Positions 1 through 13,280 of a stretch of DNA of 64,000 nt are shown piece after piece. Numbering within the stretch: position 1 is the stretch's first letter; every line of letters starts with the position of its first letter. Both the position numbers and the translations under genes were made by a program. The DNA comes from Syngnathus acus (lineage: Eukaryota; Chordata; Actinopteri; Syngnathiformes; Syngnathidae): positions 5,428,631-5,492,630 of the forward strand of contig NC_051108.1 of NCBI RefSeq assembly GCF_901709675.1. The letters are read 5' to 3'. The notes beneath the pieces are model-generated. The model worked only from the letters and a program-made list of their open reading frames with translations. It did not search any database and was not told the origin of the DNA.

Positions 1-763
1 AACTGTCACTCAAATCAAGTTTGCAGATTCACAGATGATGTCAGTTACATCTCTGATTTAAATCCAAATATGCCCAGGTCGCATTTGACAAAAAAAAAAA
101 AAATCGGAATTCTTCACTGCAAGAAACAACCAGATACACATGGGCAAAATAAAAAATCGGAATTGAGCTCCAGTGTGAACGTAGCCCAAGTTTGTCAAGA
201 GACATTCAAACCTGTATGTAACACTGATAAAAGGTACAAGTTGAAAATAGTTTTTGAGGACTTTCCATTTACCTATAGGGCCTATCACCTAACCAAGCCT
301 TAACAAAGCACACCCTTAGAAGTAGGGGAAAGGCAGAGGTGATCCTGAGATGCAGTCACTCAAGAACAGTTGAACACGGAGATTTGTTTGATTTTATGTT
401 CAATAAACATCATTTTATATAGGGTCAGCCATGTTTCCACCAAGCAGGACAGTTCAGTTTGATTCACTGCGGTATGCTCTAGTAGAGGCGGCCATTTTGT
501 GGATGAAGGTCTTTGTAATTGTCCCTAAACGGGTCAAGTACCAACCGTTTTGGCACACTAACATAGAAGTCTGCCAAAGATAGGTGATATATCATTTCAG
601 TTTTTATAAAGTCATGTTAGTTATTCCTCATATATTCATTGTCATTCCCAAAACTTGCAACATTTCTGGTGGTGCATGAAGTACACATTAAACAGCCTAA
701 TAAACAATTTCAGGATACCAGGTTGGATACAAGGTGGTTATTTACTACCAAGCATTTCATGTA

Positions 764-984
764 CCGTATTTTCCGCACTATAAGGCGCACCTAAAAACCT
801 CCAATTTTCGCAAAAGCCGACAGTGCGCCTTATAATCAGGTGCGCCTTATATATGGACCAATATTGAGCCACTACAGCAGGCGTGTCCAAATATATGGAT
901 TTATATATGGACAAAGTTTAAAATGGGCCATTCATTGAAAGTGCGCCTTATAATCCGGTGCGCATTATAGTGCGGAAAATACGG
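764..984. mobile_element. TA-flanked MITE, family A (copy A1)
   Basis: Inverted termini CCGTATTTTCCGCACTATAA and its complement, TA on both sides, and repeated inverted GTGCGCCTTATA blocks inside. It is 221 bp with no coding capacity. An internal GCAGGCGTGTCCAA patch is shared with A3, A4 and A6. TA target sites suggest Tc1/mariner-type mobilisation (inference). Confidence 0.85.
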
Positions 985-1384
985 TAGTTCTAATTTAGGT
1001 AGTTGTAAATGTACCAACGGTTTTGCTTGGTGGACTCGCATTTCTAAGAATTCTAAGGTGACTATTTTATTACTGGAAATTGATTAAGCCTCAAAATGTT
1101 TTCCAATTATGAGATAAGAGTTGAAATGTGAACATTTAAAAAAAAAAAGCCCATTGAGTGCTGTGTCTTTCCAATGACAATTTTTTTTAATGTTAACCAC
1201 TTTGCAAAAAAAGGCAAAACAAGGCTTTTGGGAGTTTGCTGAGTATTTATTGCTTGAGTTATGATGGAAATCCACTACTCCAATTACGAATTGACTACTA
1301 TTCAGTACATCTTATATAATTTTCATTTTTTTTAAACTCCCTACAACATGTATATTTATTGGCCGTTTCTACAGTCACAGTCAC

Positions 1385-1425
1385 AAAACATCCAGACTGA
1401 CTGATGTAGTCAGTCTGGATGTTTT
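1385..1425. other. Perfect 17-bp inverted repeat (hairpin)
   Basis: AAAACATCCAGACTGAC (1385-1401) is followed by a 7-base loop and its exact complement (1409-1425). The perfect stem suggests either a very recent fold-back or a selected RNA structure. No transposon terminus is recognisable around it. Confidence 0.85.
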
Positions 1426-2635
1426 TTTCCTGATAAACTTTGAATTTATGTGATGTTTCATTCTGTGGGTTTATTTGTATGTTTTTTTTTTTTTTAAAAG
1501 GAGCGTGTTAGTGGCAAAATTGATGCATCAGGCTGTCGTAACACAGCAATGTATTGGTTGGTGAAATCATTGCTGCCTTTTTCATATTTGTGGGAAGTTG
1601 GGAGACAACCGAAAGATTTTTTTTTCTTATTCATTTGAGTGAATGATCTCGTTAGCGGATTTGTTTCCAATTCGATGTCAGCGTTGCTGCTTGAGAAATA
1701 GTTACTTAGTACTGTAAATCATGCTAACTGACACAATGAAAATGTGAGTTTTTAGAAGACTTCTTCTAGATCTGGACTAATATTTAGTCAGTTATATTAA
1801 AATATATGCCAATGTAGCTCCTCAACTACAAAACATTAGAATCAATCTCAATTTGCTCTTTCAAAATGAGTCGTTGTGTTGGTACTTACATGGATCTTTC
1901 AGCTACAATGGCATTTGCACTGTGATCTAGTAGGTGATAACTATGTTAATATGATGCACCCACAACGTGAGAAGAGTTTTCTGATACTGTATAAATGTTG
2001 CTAATTTATTTTGTAACAAAATAAAAACACTAAGGTGCGTGATATGAAGCATCCAACTGCTGGTTTAATTGTTATGGGCCAAATGTTAATATTTCACTGA
2101 CAAAGCGGGAAAAATAGTCATTTGTTATAGTAGTTCCGACAGTGCTAATCTATGTACAGTGCAAAGTGCATGATAGCAATGCAAACATTCATTGTATCTG
2201 TGAAAACTATTTTAACCAATAAATGTTTCTTCATTCTTAATAATCTGATTGACTGGTTTATTGATTATTTTGCTGTCTAAAACTTGTTCTGGCTGACACG
2301 TGATGCTCGTCAAGTTAATCTTAATCACATCCAATAATTTGTTGTATACATTTTGTACTGGGTATGTATAACACTAATAATAATAATGCATTATATGAAT
2401 TGATTTCTACAATGATTTAAAGGGTTTGATGCACACTGATGTCATATCAGTGAATGAAATATGATGAATTACAACAACGCGTAATGGGAATCGGGTTACA
2501 TCACTCGCGCCACAACTTAGACCTGGTTTCACCTGGTCTAAAGTGTACTCTACTTTCTGTTACCAAATCGTCAGGTATGACGGGAACGTGGAATAGAAAT
2601 CATCCTCGGTCCCCCGGAACACCGAGCGAGGCGCA

Positions 2636-2812
2636 GTGCAATCTGCCAAATTCCCAAAAAGCACACCTGTGCTTTGTCTATGGAAATTTGTAGGACCCAT
2701 GCATGTAAGCGCTTCTTTTGATCGGGTCAACCACGCCATTCTTTCAAACAGAATAAAATATTTGGCTAGCTATCCTGCACATAAATACGTTTCATCCTAC
2801 ATGATACTATAT
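2636..2812 (+). pseudogene. Degraded LINE reverse-transcriptase fragment
   Basis: One open frame contains SFDRVNHAILSNRIKYL, which resembles the conserved AFDTVNHxILLxRL segment of CR1/L2-type reverse transcriptases. The catalytic aspartate equivalent is present, but the flanking RT blocks are missing. It is a short dead remnant. Confidence 0.45.
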
Positions 2813-4208
2813 TTCAAAGTTTGTTTACTTTCATCTGGAGTCTGCTTTTTTTAGGATCCACATTCACAGCTTGCTGTTTGTTACAGAAAATGGATTTGTG
2901 GAATTCAAGAAAGCAGAATGAGAACACCATTTTTCATTATACTCTGCATGTCATCAGCATTTTAAATTCATTTTATGTCTCCTGTTGTGTAAAAACATAC
3001 TTTTGGGAATGCATGAACAAAACCTGAAGTCAGGGTCAGGTATGCGTTTTTAAATTGAAGTGAAACTGCAGACTGGTCTTTCATTTGACGTCATTGACTT
3101 AATTTCTTTCCGTTCACTGGCACATACTTTATGCTAGTCTGCTCTTGTTCCATTTCATTAAATAGAACAACTCACTGTCAACAGCAGTTAACGCTTTGTT
3201 CTATTTATAATATATTTCACATGCCCACTTTGAAAATACTTTATTCCTTTGTGTTGACACTCTTCCTCCATTACCAACGTAATGTTGCGCCATAATGTAG
3301 AAGAATATGCACTAAATATTAACAATACAAAATTTATCTTGACATATGTATTAACCACATCTCTCAACAATTTGTTTTTTTTTTCTCTTTCTTAGTTAAC
3401 TACTGACATTAATGGAGAATTGCATCATGTCCTTAAAACAGAGAAAACCATCCAACTAATGCTGGCATGGTTGCCGAACACCACATAAACCAAATCATGA
3501 TCCACAAAAAAGGAGTGCAATAAGGTTCCAGGTATTCAGCGCTGAGCTTTACTCGAGCTTTGATAAAAGCTTCCGAGAGATGTAGTTAAATTTCATAACA
3601 AGAAAGGACACAGCTCTTTTTCACTTTTCCAAGTTCCCCATTTAATCTTTCCATCGCACTAAATCAAACCACATGTTGTACAGACTGTAGCCACAGCATG
3701 AAGACCACATGTGTCAGAGTTAAAAACGTAGGGGAGCAAATGGGAGTTGTAAACTTCCATTAATAATATCTTCAGATTGATTTACAGTGAATTTGACACA
3801 CAGACAACAGAACTAGACATGTTAATTTTGATCTTTCATTCAGGAAAGAAACTTCACTTCTTTAACCATGCAAACATTTCTAAAATGGTAAAAATGTTCT
3901 TTTGTTTCATTTGAAACATTTAAAAAAAATGTATAGTCAGTGTGACAAAGCAAATAAGGAACCAACTAATTCCATCATTCTCACAGATATTCCCAGAAAC
4001 AAATTGGAAGCTGTCCAAGCTCTCCAATAAATCAAAGACTGAGTACTAATGTTGATTTCTGCACAGTCATCCCAACGAGGTCGCCAAGCAATAGATATGT
4101 TCCAGGAAGTCTCGGTGTCAGCCCAAAATAGTCTTTCCGGGGTTAAAATATCACATTAAAATGTGATGCATTAGTGAAGTTCATGAATGAAACAAAATAA
4201 ATTTAAAA

Positions 4209-4262
4209 AAAATGATGTGGCGGGCAGTATCTGGCCCCCGGGCCTTGAGTTTGACACCTATG
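4209..4262. mobile_element. Terminal fragment of hAT-like element (family H)
   Basis: Contains GATGTGGCGGGC, CTGGCCCCCGGGCCTTGAG and TTTGACACC, identical in order to the right end of the intact elements at 9706 and 26329. The rest of the element is missing. Confidence 0.75.
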
Positions 4263-7200
4263 GCCTCGACAGTTTCAAATTTCTTTGCAGTCTGGATTAA
4301 TGTGAGGTGGGAATTTCTGTGCACAGCTACCAAGACAAAATGAGGATAGGAAAATCTATTTGCAGGGAAATATTGATTACTTGATATTAAGTGTAATTTA
4401 AAGGTTTTGTCATTTGTACTCCCGCAGTTCTAGCTAGTGTATACAATGTTCATGCATGAAACCGGTCCTTAATACAAAAAAGATTTAGGGACCATTGCTA
4501 TGGAGCTTCCCCACCATTTTTGTTGCACCTTCAGTTGCGTGACAGTTGCGGAATACATAAAATCATGACTAAGAATCCGAATGAGAGAAGTATTGTAATA
4601 AATTAGATGAGCTGTTACGCCACCCTGTGACATAAGCCAGTTGGCATTTAGTCATGACCAGTAGCGGCTGCCATGGTCTCATTTCTTTGTTGTCACATTG
4701 GATTTTTGTCATCACTGACCATGTTGCGCAATTAATGATCTGATTACGGGATGATTTTTTGCAGTGTAAAAGTGGGCAACTTTTTATGAATGCCCGCTTG
4801 ATCGAGTCTCTGATGCAACTCATTGAAGGCACAAGATTGAGGGGACGTTACCTGAAATATATTTGAATCTGTCTTTTTTATTAAAAAAAAACCAGCGTTG
4901 GACTGCCTAAAAAAGTCGTGACTAACTGCAAGACTGTATTTCTGTGTTAAATGTTCAGTACGTGCCTATATGTGAATTTTCTATATCTTCCAAAGGTCCC
5001 TTTTACAAATCAGTGTGCTTTACCACCTCTGCCTGAAAGGAGACTATTTCTCTCAATGGTTTTATCATTTTCAGCCACTCACATTTCTACATTTCATCAT
5101 GTTTGACAAATACTGAAACATGATAGTAAATGCGCTATGTTTATTTGATAACCATACAAATGTAGCTTTGTTTGCAGCTTGGAAAGAACACGCTAACAGT
5201 ATTTGGATGTTTCATTTTTAGGGCAAATGTCAGCAGAATATTTGAACGTGCACCACATTTGAGGGGTCACTGCATTTGCGAACCAATCATTTTGCATTTT
5301 CTTTTTTTTTTTTGACGCAATAGACAGGACTGATGAATTTTGTGTTGTTTGTAAACTGATTCGCCAAATTGTTTTGAAAAAATGTGTAGTTATAATATAA
5401 TAGTTTTCAATTTTGGTTGTTTTGATATCATTTTGAGATTTTTTTTTTATTCTGTTTTTATAACATTTTTAGTTTTTTATTCAGTTATCTCTGCTTTATT
5501 GTCAGCATAATATACATAGTACACCTCCTCACACTATTTATTGCACGACAAAAAGCTGCTCCATGTAGCTGCACAGAGCAGAATGAGTCAAATATCCAGG
5601 TGCAAACGTTAGTAAATCTTAATCTCGGACATGAGAACCGCAACCATGCTATTTATTCTGAAAATAAACTTAATCAAGGTTGAACTGACAAGTTTATGTG
5701 ACTTTTGAATTTGTGAACGTTATTGCAAAAAAAAGCGTGAACTGCATGCTCCATGGATTACAAATCTGGACTCAGCAAGAGGCTCGGACATCTATCAGCG
5801 AAAGAAAGGCTTTCAGTAGGAGGCACGGAGGCCTCCTGCATACTGTCTCCTCAGTAACCATCTCCAAACACACCAGACTTAGCAAGGAAAGGCAATTGAA
5901 CTTAGAATATGTGTGCTCATTTGTTTTGTTTGTGCCAATATCAGTGTTAATGTGTATTATTATCAACTTTATTATTAAGACTTCATAACTTTTCACATGC
6001 CATATTAAAAAAATTCTTTACTGCTTTGAATTTCCTTGAATCTGTATTTATTGTATTTTATAATATTATTTATTATCATTTATAATGTGTTTCAAAACTA
6101 GGCTTTGCCAATTGCAAAGTCACTCTGTTTTCATAGAAAACACACAATGACACCGCGAGCTGTGTTTGTAATTCCGAGTTGAGTCTGCAGAGGAAATGAG
6201 CAAGTGGTAAACTGGCAACTAAATACTTGGGGTGAAAAGCAGAAAGAGACACTTAAGGAGGAGAATTCCTTGAGCTGCGTGAGTGGTTACTTCTTCAATA
6301 ACAGAAGATGTGTTCCAAGAAACATGGCACAGAAAGACTGAATGTTAACGGAGCACGTTTAACACGCATGTTGTGGCTACCTTAACATTTGGTAGTGAAG
6401 CAACTAATTCTTTGGCTGAAATAAGTGACGCATGGAGAGAATGATGTTTATGCGTCGTCTGAGAAAGCACAATTGAAGTTTCCATGTGGTTGCCAAGAGT
6501 GTCCACAAAGAGAAACATAATAGTTACACGAAGAAGTTCCACCTTAATTGCTCCACTATTTTTCACTTCACCGCATGGTGTGTGTATATTTTGCCATAAT
6601 AACCAGAAATTAATAAATTAAAATCTATTAACCAATCAGGAGTCAGACAGGGCATGTTTTGATTGGCTGTTTGCTATCTAGTAGGTGAGAATGTTGGTTA
6701 TCTTTGTAAATGTTTTGTTGAGAAAGAACAAAAAAGGAACGTCTTGTCACAATTAGATGGAGAATCGTTTTATCTCTAGGGTCTGGCAATGAAAATGTTT
6801 TTGAGACATTCCGTTTTTGTCAGGTGCCGCATGGGATAGATGTCAAATTTATTTTGGTTGCAATATTTTTATAATAAAGAAACAATTCCACATTTGCTCA
6901 TGTTATTACCTTGTGTGTCCAAATACTTTTGTCCATATGGTGTAGCTCTTTTTTTTTTAATCTTATTTGGTGAGACAGAGAAAACAACATGGCTTTGAAC
7001 AAGGTTAAGAGTTGAGTTGTATGGCGTCAATGACTGAGACTGTTGAAAAGTGATTGTTTAGACCTGAGGCAATTTAGTTTCCTAGTTATCACGATTCTCG
7101 GTCTTAAATACCTTGTGAACTTCTTTGGAGTTTCCAGGCAATGCAGTCAGCATGAAGCAGAAACAACGACATTATCCCTTATATAGTTTAAGTGTTTTTG

Positions 7201-8389
7201 GCTGTTGACTGTGTTCCTCCACCACACACGCACGCACACTTCAAAGTCTCAAAGGTTTTAGCATCTTATCTAAACCTCTGTTTTCAAGTCAACAAAGAGT
7301 CTTGTGTTCCCTAAGCCGACCCAAATCATTTGATTAATTTAGCATCGCCAGAGTCAATATTGATAAAAATGCAGCCATATATTTTCCTTCACAATAAAAG
7401 TGTAATAATTATTCAATAAAACTTAATTCACACATTACTGAAACGATCAAGGTTTTTGTAAGTCAAATCAAATATTTTTAATACTTAAATTGCTAAAGTT
7501 ACTCAACTTAAATAAATCATTGCAATTTGTTTCCTCAAACCTTTTGAGTTGAATTCGTTGTGTTGTTTTCATCCTTGGCCAGGAGGTCGAATGCAGATGT
7601 GGACCAGTGCAAAATCTGTAATAATAATAATAATTCATTAGATGTGTCCGGAAAGCATCATTGACAACAAAAGTGAATGTCATGGTTGCTTCAGTACCTG
7701 GCAAATGTTCTTGGCACGTTTGACATTTCCAGTCCAGATGTTGGTTCAATGCTTTATAACAAGAAAGGAATACTTTATTTAAACAAGTGAGGATAAATAC
7801 ATTTAGTTTGACATTTTATATCATTGCAACAAAAATCAAATGCCCACTATTCCCAAGCAAGACAACAAAAACAGCCTTCATGAGATACAAGTCTTTACTT
7901 CACATTTTTCCACTTTACTGGCTTGAAGAGAAACAAATTGCACCTCATTTGGGTGAGCCGGGTATTTTTAACTGCTTTTGGCTGGCAGAGCTGCAGCACA
8001 ATCAATTGCACGCTCGACAACAGTACTGACTCGGCAGAAAATACTCGTTCATGTGCACGGCAACGTCCGCACACGCTGAGTACAGCATCCAGTGGTTTTT
8101 ACGCAAGAAACCTGCACCTCTTACTCTGTGTGGCCTCGCTTGACTCTGCCCAACAAGACTGAGTCAGTGAGATGCTACACAGCTGTAAACTGAAAGACTG
8201 AGCATGGGATGGCAAGTTAACGCACAGATGCATTTTTGTTTGAATTCTTATTTAAAAAAAAAAAAATCTTCTCGCAGCTGCAGCTGAAACTTTCACAATA
8301 TCCCTTATTTGTGGAGAGAAAGCTCAAAAGTAACTTTGATTCCACTTCTAAGCATGTGTGGGCTTTCAAAGAACTGCTCCATCTGTTTG

Positions 8390-8523
8390 GTGTGTGTGTG
8401 TGTGTGTGCGTATGTGTGTGTGATAATGTCCTATTTCTAATAGTGGATGGATGGATGGATGGCTGGCTGGCTGGATGGATGGATGGATGGATGGATGGAT
8501 GGATGGATGGATGGATGGATGGG
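8390..8523. repeat. (TG)n and (ATGG)n microsatellites
   Basis: A TG run with one CG/TA interruption spans 8390-8422; a GGAT tetranucleotide run spans about 8443-8523 with a GGCT variant patch at 8461-8471. The two are separated by about 20 bp. Confidence 0.95.
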
Positions 8524-8570
8524 CAAAAAATAGGATTTAGTTTTTATGCAGACATCTTCGGCAAAGACTA

Positions 8571-8983
8571 CCGTTTTTTCGGACTATAAGGTGCACCGAA
8601 CTGTAAGGCGCACCTTCAATGAATGGCCCATTTTAAAACTTTGTCCTTATATAAGGCGCACCGGACTATAAGGCGCCCCATTAATGCATCATGTCAGATT
8701 TTTAATCCAAATCAAATCATTCTCCATTTCATCTTTTTTATCTCAACTTCAGACGTAACAAATTATTTTATAATCACAAAATAATGATCCATAGTCTTTT
8801 TGATTCATGATTCATAGTCTTCAGTGGGCCACTTATGATTGATTTCATGACACAATGCTTTGGGCCAGTTTAAATTTAGGAATTTGGTCCATATATGAGG
8901 TGCACCGGAGACTATAAGGCGCACTGTCGGCTTTTGAGAAAAGTTTAGGGTTTTAGGTGCGCCTTATAGTCCGGAAAACACGG
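8571..8983. mobile_element. TA-flanked MITE, family A long form (copy A2)
   Basis: 413 bp with diverged CCGTTTTTTCGGACTATAAG / CTTATAGTCCGGAAAACACGG termini flanked by TA. Its centre (AATCATTCTCCATTTCATC and CACTTATGATTGATTTCATG) is an inverted copy of the centre of A5 at 33387, which defines a long subfamily. Confidence 0.85.
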
Positions 8984-9705
8984 TAATTTCACAAATTATC
9001 CCCCTTTTCCGGTCTGCAAAGACCGAATATTAAATTACTAACAGTGCTCGGATTTGACAACTCACCGTTACTATGCGCTTTCCTTTTAAAAGCCCCGAGG
9101 CCTCGCAACTCAGTCAATACAACATGCCTCGGAACGGCTGCGGTATCAAGAAGTATTCATTGTGGTTATTTGCTAATACAAAGTCAGCCATAGGTCTGGA
9201 CTTGTGTTGAACCCGCCTGATCTGGTATTATCGGAACAATTCGGAGATGCCATTCCAAAGATGCAGTTATTCTAGTAAATTTTACACTTTCTTACACAAT
9301 AGATGGCTTATTCATGCAGACAGTCTCTCTCTGTCTCGCTCTCTCAGTCTCTCTCAGCATCATTTCAGTATACCAAATTTTGCCATTCACTGCAAAACAA
9401 CTGTTACTGATTGAAGTGTACATAAAAAGTGGAAATCATCCACATTAGTCTTTTCACTGAGGCAGTTTACTCTGTTGTTCACTGCATTCAGGCCTCCAGC
9501 AGTGTGGGGCTGAGGTCTTTGAGTGCAACATTCCCACACACATTTAAGCCGACCTCTGGCTTTCCTGCAGAGACATTGTGCTGACAAATCATTTACAACT
9601 TTATTCTTGTATAAAGTATTTTGCCGTTATTGGGTTGGATTCATGTTGTGAAGCTGTTTTATTTATTCATTAAATATGTACAGTCAATCTTGTATCTCTT
9701 TACAC

Positions 9706-10069
9706 CAGCGGTGTCAAAGTTATTTTTGTTGCGGGCCGCATCATAGTCATGGTTTCCTTCGAAATTGCCAACCCAAATAAATGTCTGAATGTCTCAAATT
9801 ATATATAGTGTACGGTACTCAACAAACTAGTGAATGACTAGATGAATAACTCGTTTTCAAAACAGAGACTAAGAAAAACTGTTAACATATTTTAAAAATA
9901 TGAATGGTAATAAAAATTGCTAGCAATTGATCTAATTTTTAAAGGTGAAAACAATTAGTAATTTAAATATTGACATATGAATTTGATGCACAATTTGTCT
10001 TCACGGGCCACATAAAATGATGTGGCGGGCCGTATCTGGCCCCCCCCCGGGCCTTGAGTTTGACACGTG
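9706..10069. mobile_element. Non-autonomous hAT-like element (H1) with exact 8-bp TSD
   Basis: The element begins CAGCGGTGTCAAA and ends TTTGACACGTG. It is flanked by identical octamers CTTTACAC at 9698-9705 and 10070-10077. Eight-base duplications and CA...TG ends are hAT hallmarks (family knowledge). It is 364 bp with no transposase. Confidence 0.92.
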
Positions 10070-10077
10070 CTTTACAC

Positions 10078-11790
10078 TACCTTTTGTTTCGATGTTTCCA
10101 ATTAAATATTTCACCTGAAGAAGCATTTGCAGGAATATTTGGAAAATATGAATCAATAACATGAATCTCATTAAATATGTTGTCCTTGTAGTATTGGTTG
10201 AAAAGGATTTCCAATTGTGTTCTGTTTTTATGATGTTCACACTGTAATTAGTTTTGAGTGCCGTTAGTTCTTCAGTTTCTCTTCCGTTTCCAGTTTGTTG
10301 TTTGTTCTTTTTATTCGCACATTATTATGATCCGTTTCCTGATACAAAACTATCAGCGTACAAGCGTTTGTCCTTTGTTTACGTAATACACAAAGCTCTT
10401 CAGTTTCCTGCCTTTCGGAGTTTATTGTGTTTCAGTCCACCACCTGCCTCTAAATAAAAGCATCCCTCATGTTTGAAAAATAAGAAGGGTCACTAAGAGT
10501 GTAGGGATGATTTCTTGGTCAATGCCAATTAACAATTCTCCATACGTATTTTAAAACATTGTTATTTTAATGTGTTGTCCAAATGAAAAATCTGAAAATT
10601 GTTTCGAACCAAACGAGGGTCTTCCTGTTCTCTTTGAGAGAAGTGTTTCCCAGTTTGAGCACAAAGAAACAAGACCAGCTGACCAGCAGACTTCAAGTCT
10701 TGGCCTGAAGAAAACAAAACAAAACAAAATTGGCACACAGTCCAAAGCCTTGTGCTGGCAGAGTTTGAATAATGAGGAGCTATTCACCAACGCAGTGGAT
10801 TGTACACCCCAACTTTCCGCTGTTTTTTTCCCCACAACAGAGAAACTTTTGAAGAGGTATTTAACTTGTGATTCTGACCACTAGATTCTTCTTCCGTACT
10901 GATCAAGGCAAAAAGACTTCTTCCACAGTCCTCTCAAAGCGAGCAAAACAATACCATCCATCAGATCAAACAGTACCGACCAGCAAAATCAATATCTGAC
11001 GCTCCTACATTTGATCAAAAATCTAAACTGCATTTGGTACGAGTTGTCTGTCTTGTCTCGACACTAATTTTCAAAACTATCTGTGCTGAATCCAGTTTGA
11101 ATGGTTGCTTGCTCCAAGAGAAGCTTATCCATGTTTATATCTCCAGTAGACTTGATTATTGTAAAAGTCTTCTGACTGGACATTTGTAGAAGAGCCCTGA
11201 CATAGCTGAACCTTACGTTTTGACCACAACAAAGACTCTGGTCAATTAGAGGAGCCCAGAGTTTAAAACAAAAATTTGGCTGTTATACTGGACGCAAATA
11301 GAATAAACCACCCACAGAACTTAGAACGAAAAGTTCGTACTTTTACAGAATCCAGAAGAATTCAAGGGAAGAGTGTTGGATAGGGCTTGAGGAGCGTCAC
11401 TGGAAACACACCGTTAATGAGTGAAGGTATTTAGAAAGATATTGTCATCAGAGTGCAAAGGGATATCATGACCATGTCACAGTGACACATACACATGACC
11501 CAGGATAAACCCTTAAGTCATTCAACATTCTCGGAAGCAATCTTCCACAGGGAGATAAATACGTCATTCTGATAAATAAACATGTACACAAAACAGTGAA
11601 AGTGCGGCTCTTGACCAAATAGCACATTATTCTTTCTTACTCTCTCTGGAGCACAAAACAAGCAATTAGTCAGAGACTTAAAAAAGCTATTATAAAACAA
11701 ACACTAGTCATTTTTTATTTCATTAAGAGACACTGAAATAATTCATTTCCTATTAAAGACGACCCCCATCAACCTGATTCGATAACCATA
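10078..11790. other. No gene recognised
   Basis: Unique-looking AT-rich sequence between the hAT element and the next MITE. Overlapping open frames at 10551-10884 on both strands are about 100 codons but lack any recognisable motif or splice support. Confidence 0.35.
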
Positions 11791-12095
11791 CTGTATTTTC
11801 CGCACTATAAGGCGCACCTAAAAACCTCCAATTTTCTCAAAAACCGACAGTGCGCCTTATAATCAGGTGCGCCTTATATATGGACCAATATTGAGCCACT
11901 ACAGCAGGCGTGTCCAAAGTCCGGCCCGCGGGCTAAATGTATATATTTTACATATGGAAAAAATTTAAAAATGGGCCATTCATTGAAGGTGCGCCTTATA
12001 ATCCGGTGCACCTTATATATGGACAAAGTTTTAAAACGGGCCATTCATTGAAGGTGCGCCTTATAATCCGGTGCGCCTTAGTGTGGAAAATACGG
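11791..12095. mobile_element. TA-flanked MITE, family A with embedded hAT-end patch (A3)
   Basis: Starts CTGTATTTTCCGCACTATAA and ends TGTGGAAAATACGG, with TA on both sides. Inside lies GGCGTGTCCAAAGTCCGGCC, resembling a hAT terminus. One internal GTGCGCCTTATA segment is duplicated relative to A1. Confidence 0.85.
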
Positions 12096-12911
12096 TACTT
12101 GTCATTGATTGGTCAATTAGGTAGACAAGGAGTGTTGGTTGGATCCCGCAAATATTCTTAGTGATCTGAAAAAAAAAATCAAAAAAAGGATGCAGGATGT
12201 GACATCCATTCCTCTTAATGCCAAATGAGTTCGACGCAATGCACACACAATGTCAACATAGGAAGTATTCCCAGAGAACCCTGACAGGAAATGGACATAT
12301 GACCATTAACCCATACGTGCTGTGTGTTTACACAAGCTCTGACAGCTCCGTCCTCCTCCACACAAATCGAGTGGAACTTTATAATTAAAGCCGCAAAGTG
12401 ACATTAAAACATGCTTGAAAGTGCTTAATGTTGCGCAAAACTCCAAAATATTAGTTTTGGATTATATAAACCTTCAATGTCACATGTGTTGTCACCAAGA
12501 TTGGTGACAACATATTTTAAAAGGTCCACCCATCCAATTATCATAATTTGAACTGTGGCTGTTAATTGCTAACAAAACATAAAAGGTGATGCAATGTTAA
12601 TGTCATTTTTTTGGAGGCAATGCTGTTGGTTGTCTTGATTCCAAGAATGATTTCATGTGACTACAAAAAACGCAAAAGTAATTGTTTAATCTTTGCTTTG
12701 GGGATTTTTTTTCTAAATGTTATTCATCACTTCCAAGAATATTAGCTAACAACAAAAGCCCGTGTGGTCATCGACAATTTTTAGCCCAAACAGGTTGTCT
12801 GCAGAGAGTAATAATTCAATGTGTCTTGACTGTTTTGATTTAAAATTGGATTTAAGCCTTTTAAACAAACAACCTGTCATTAGAAAAGATCTTGGAAAAT
12901 TTAAATCAAGT

Positions 12912-13280
12912 TAAGGTTTCACAGTACAGTGTCAAACCAGGATCAGGGCTTCGAAGTACGGTTTCAAACTAGGGTTTCATTTGAGGGTTGGGGTTTCAAA
13001 CTAGGGCTAGGGTCCTAAAGTAGGGTTTCAAATTAGGGTCAGGTTTTTGAAGTACAGTTGCAAACTAATGTTTCATTTTAGGGTTGGGGTTTCAAACTAG
13101 GGCAAGGGTCTTGAAGAAGCGTTTCAAGCAAGCCTTAAGGTTCCAAAGTAGGGTTTCAACCTTGTGTTAGGGTTTTGAAATGGGGTTTCAAACTAGGGTC
13201 AGGGTTTCGAAGTATGGTTTCAAAATGGGGTTAAGGTTTTAAACTAGGGTTCAAATTAGGGTTAGTGTTTCGAAGTAGGA
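12912..13280. repeat. Degenerate telomere-like minisatellite
   Basis: An irregular array of units such as GGGTTTCAAACTAGGGTTAG and GGGTTTCGAAGTA. TAGGG/TTAGGG cores recur throughout but never form a pure (TTAGGG)n run. A higher-order repeat of roughly 100-120 bp is suggested by recurrence of CATTTxAGGGTTGGGGTTTC near 12975 and 13075. Confidence 0.8.

Larger units (their letters stand above)
987..8389. other. Gene-poor AT-rich sequence
   Basis: Apart from the hairpin at 1385, the LINE piece near 2700 and the hAT end near 4210, I see no exon with a recognisable protein match or splice context. Open frames are short and AT-driven. Poly(A)/poly(T) runs are common. It could be intergenic or a long intron. 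Confidence 0.4.

Noticed and set aside
8236-8589. 117-codon open frame across 8236-8589
   Set aside because: It is made by reading through (TG)n and (GGAT)n microsatellites; the translation is a run of VCVC and GWMD repeats, not a protein.
10551-10884. Overlapping frames of about 100 codons on both strands
   Set aside because: No domain, no splice signals and AT-biased composition; likely chance.
12912-13280. True telomere or chromosome end
   Set aside because: Units are degenerate and mixed with TTTCAAACT; no pure (TTAGGG)n run, and unique DNA lies on both sides.
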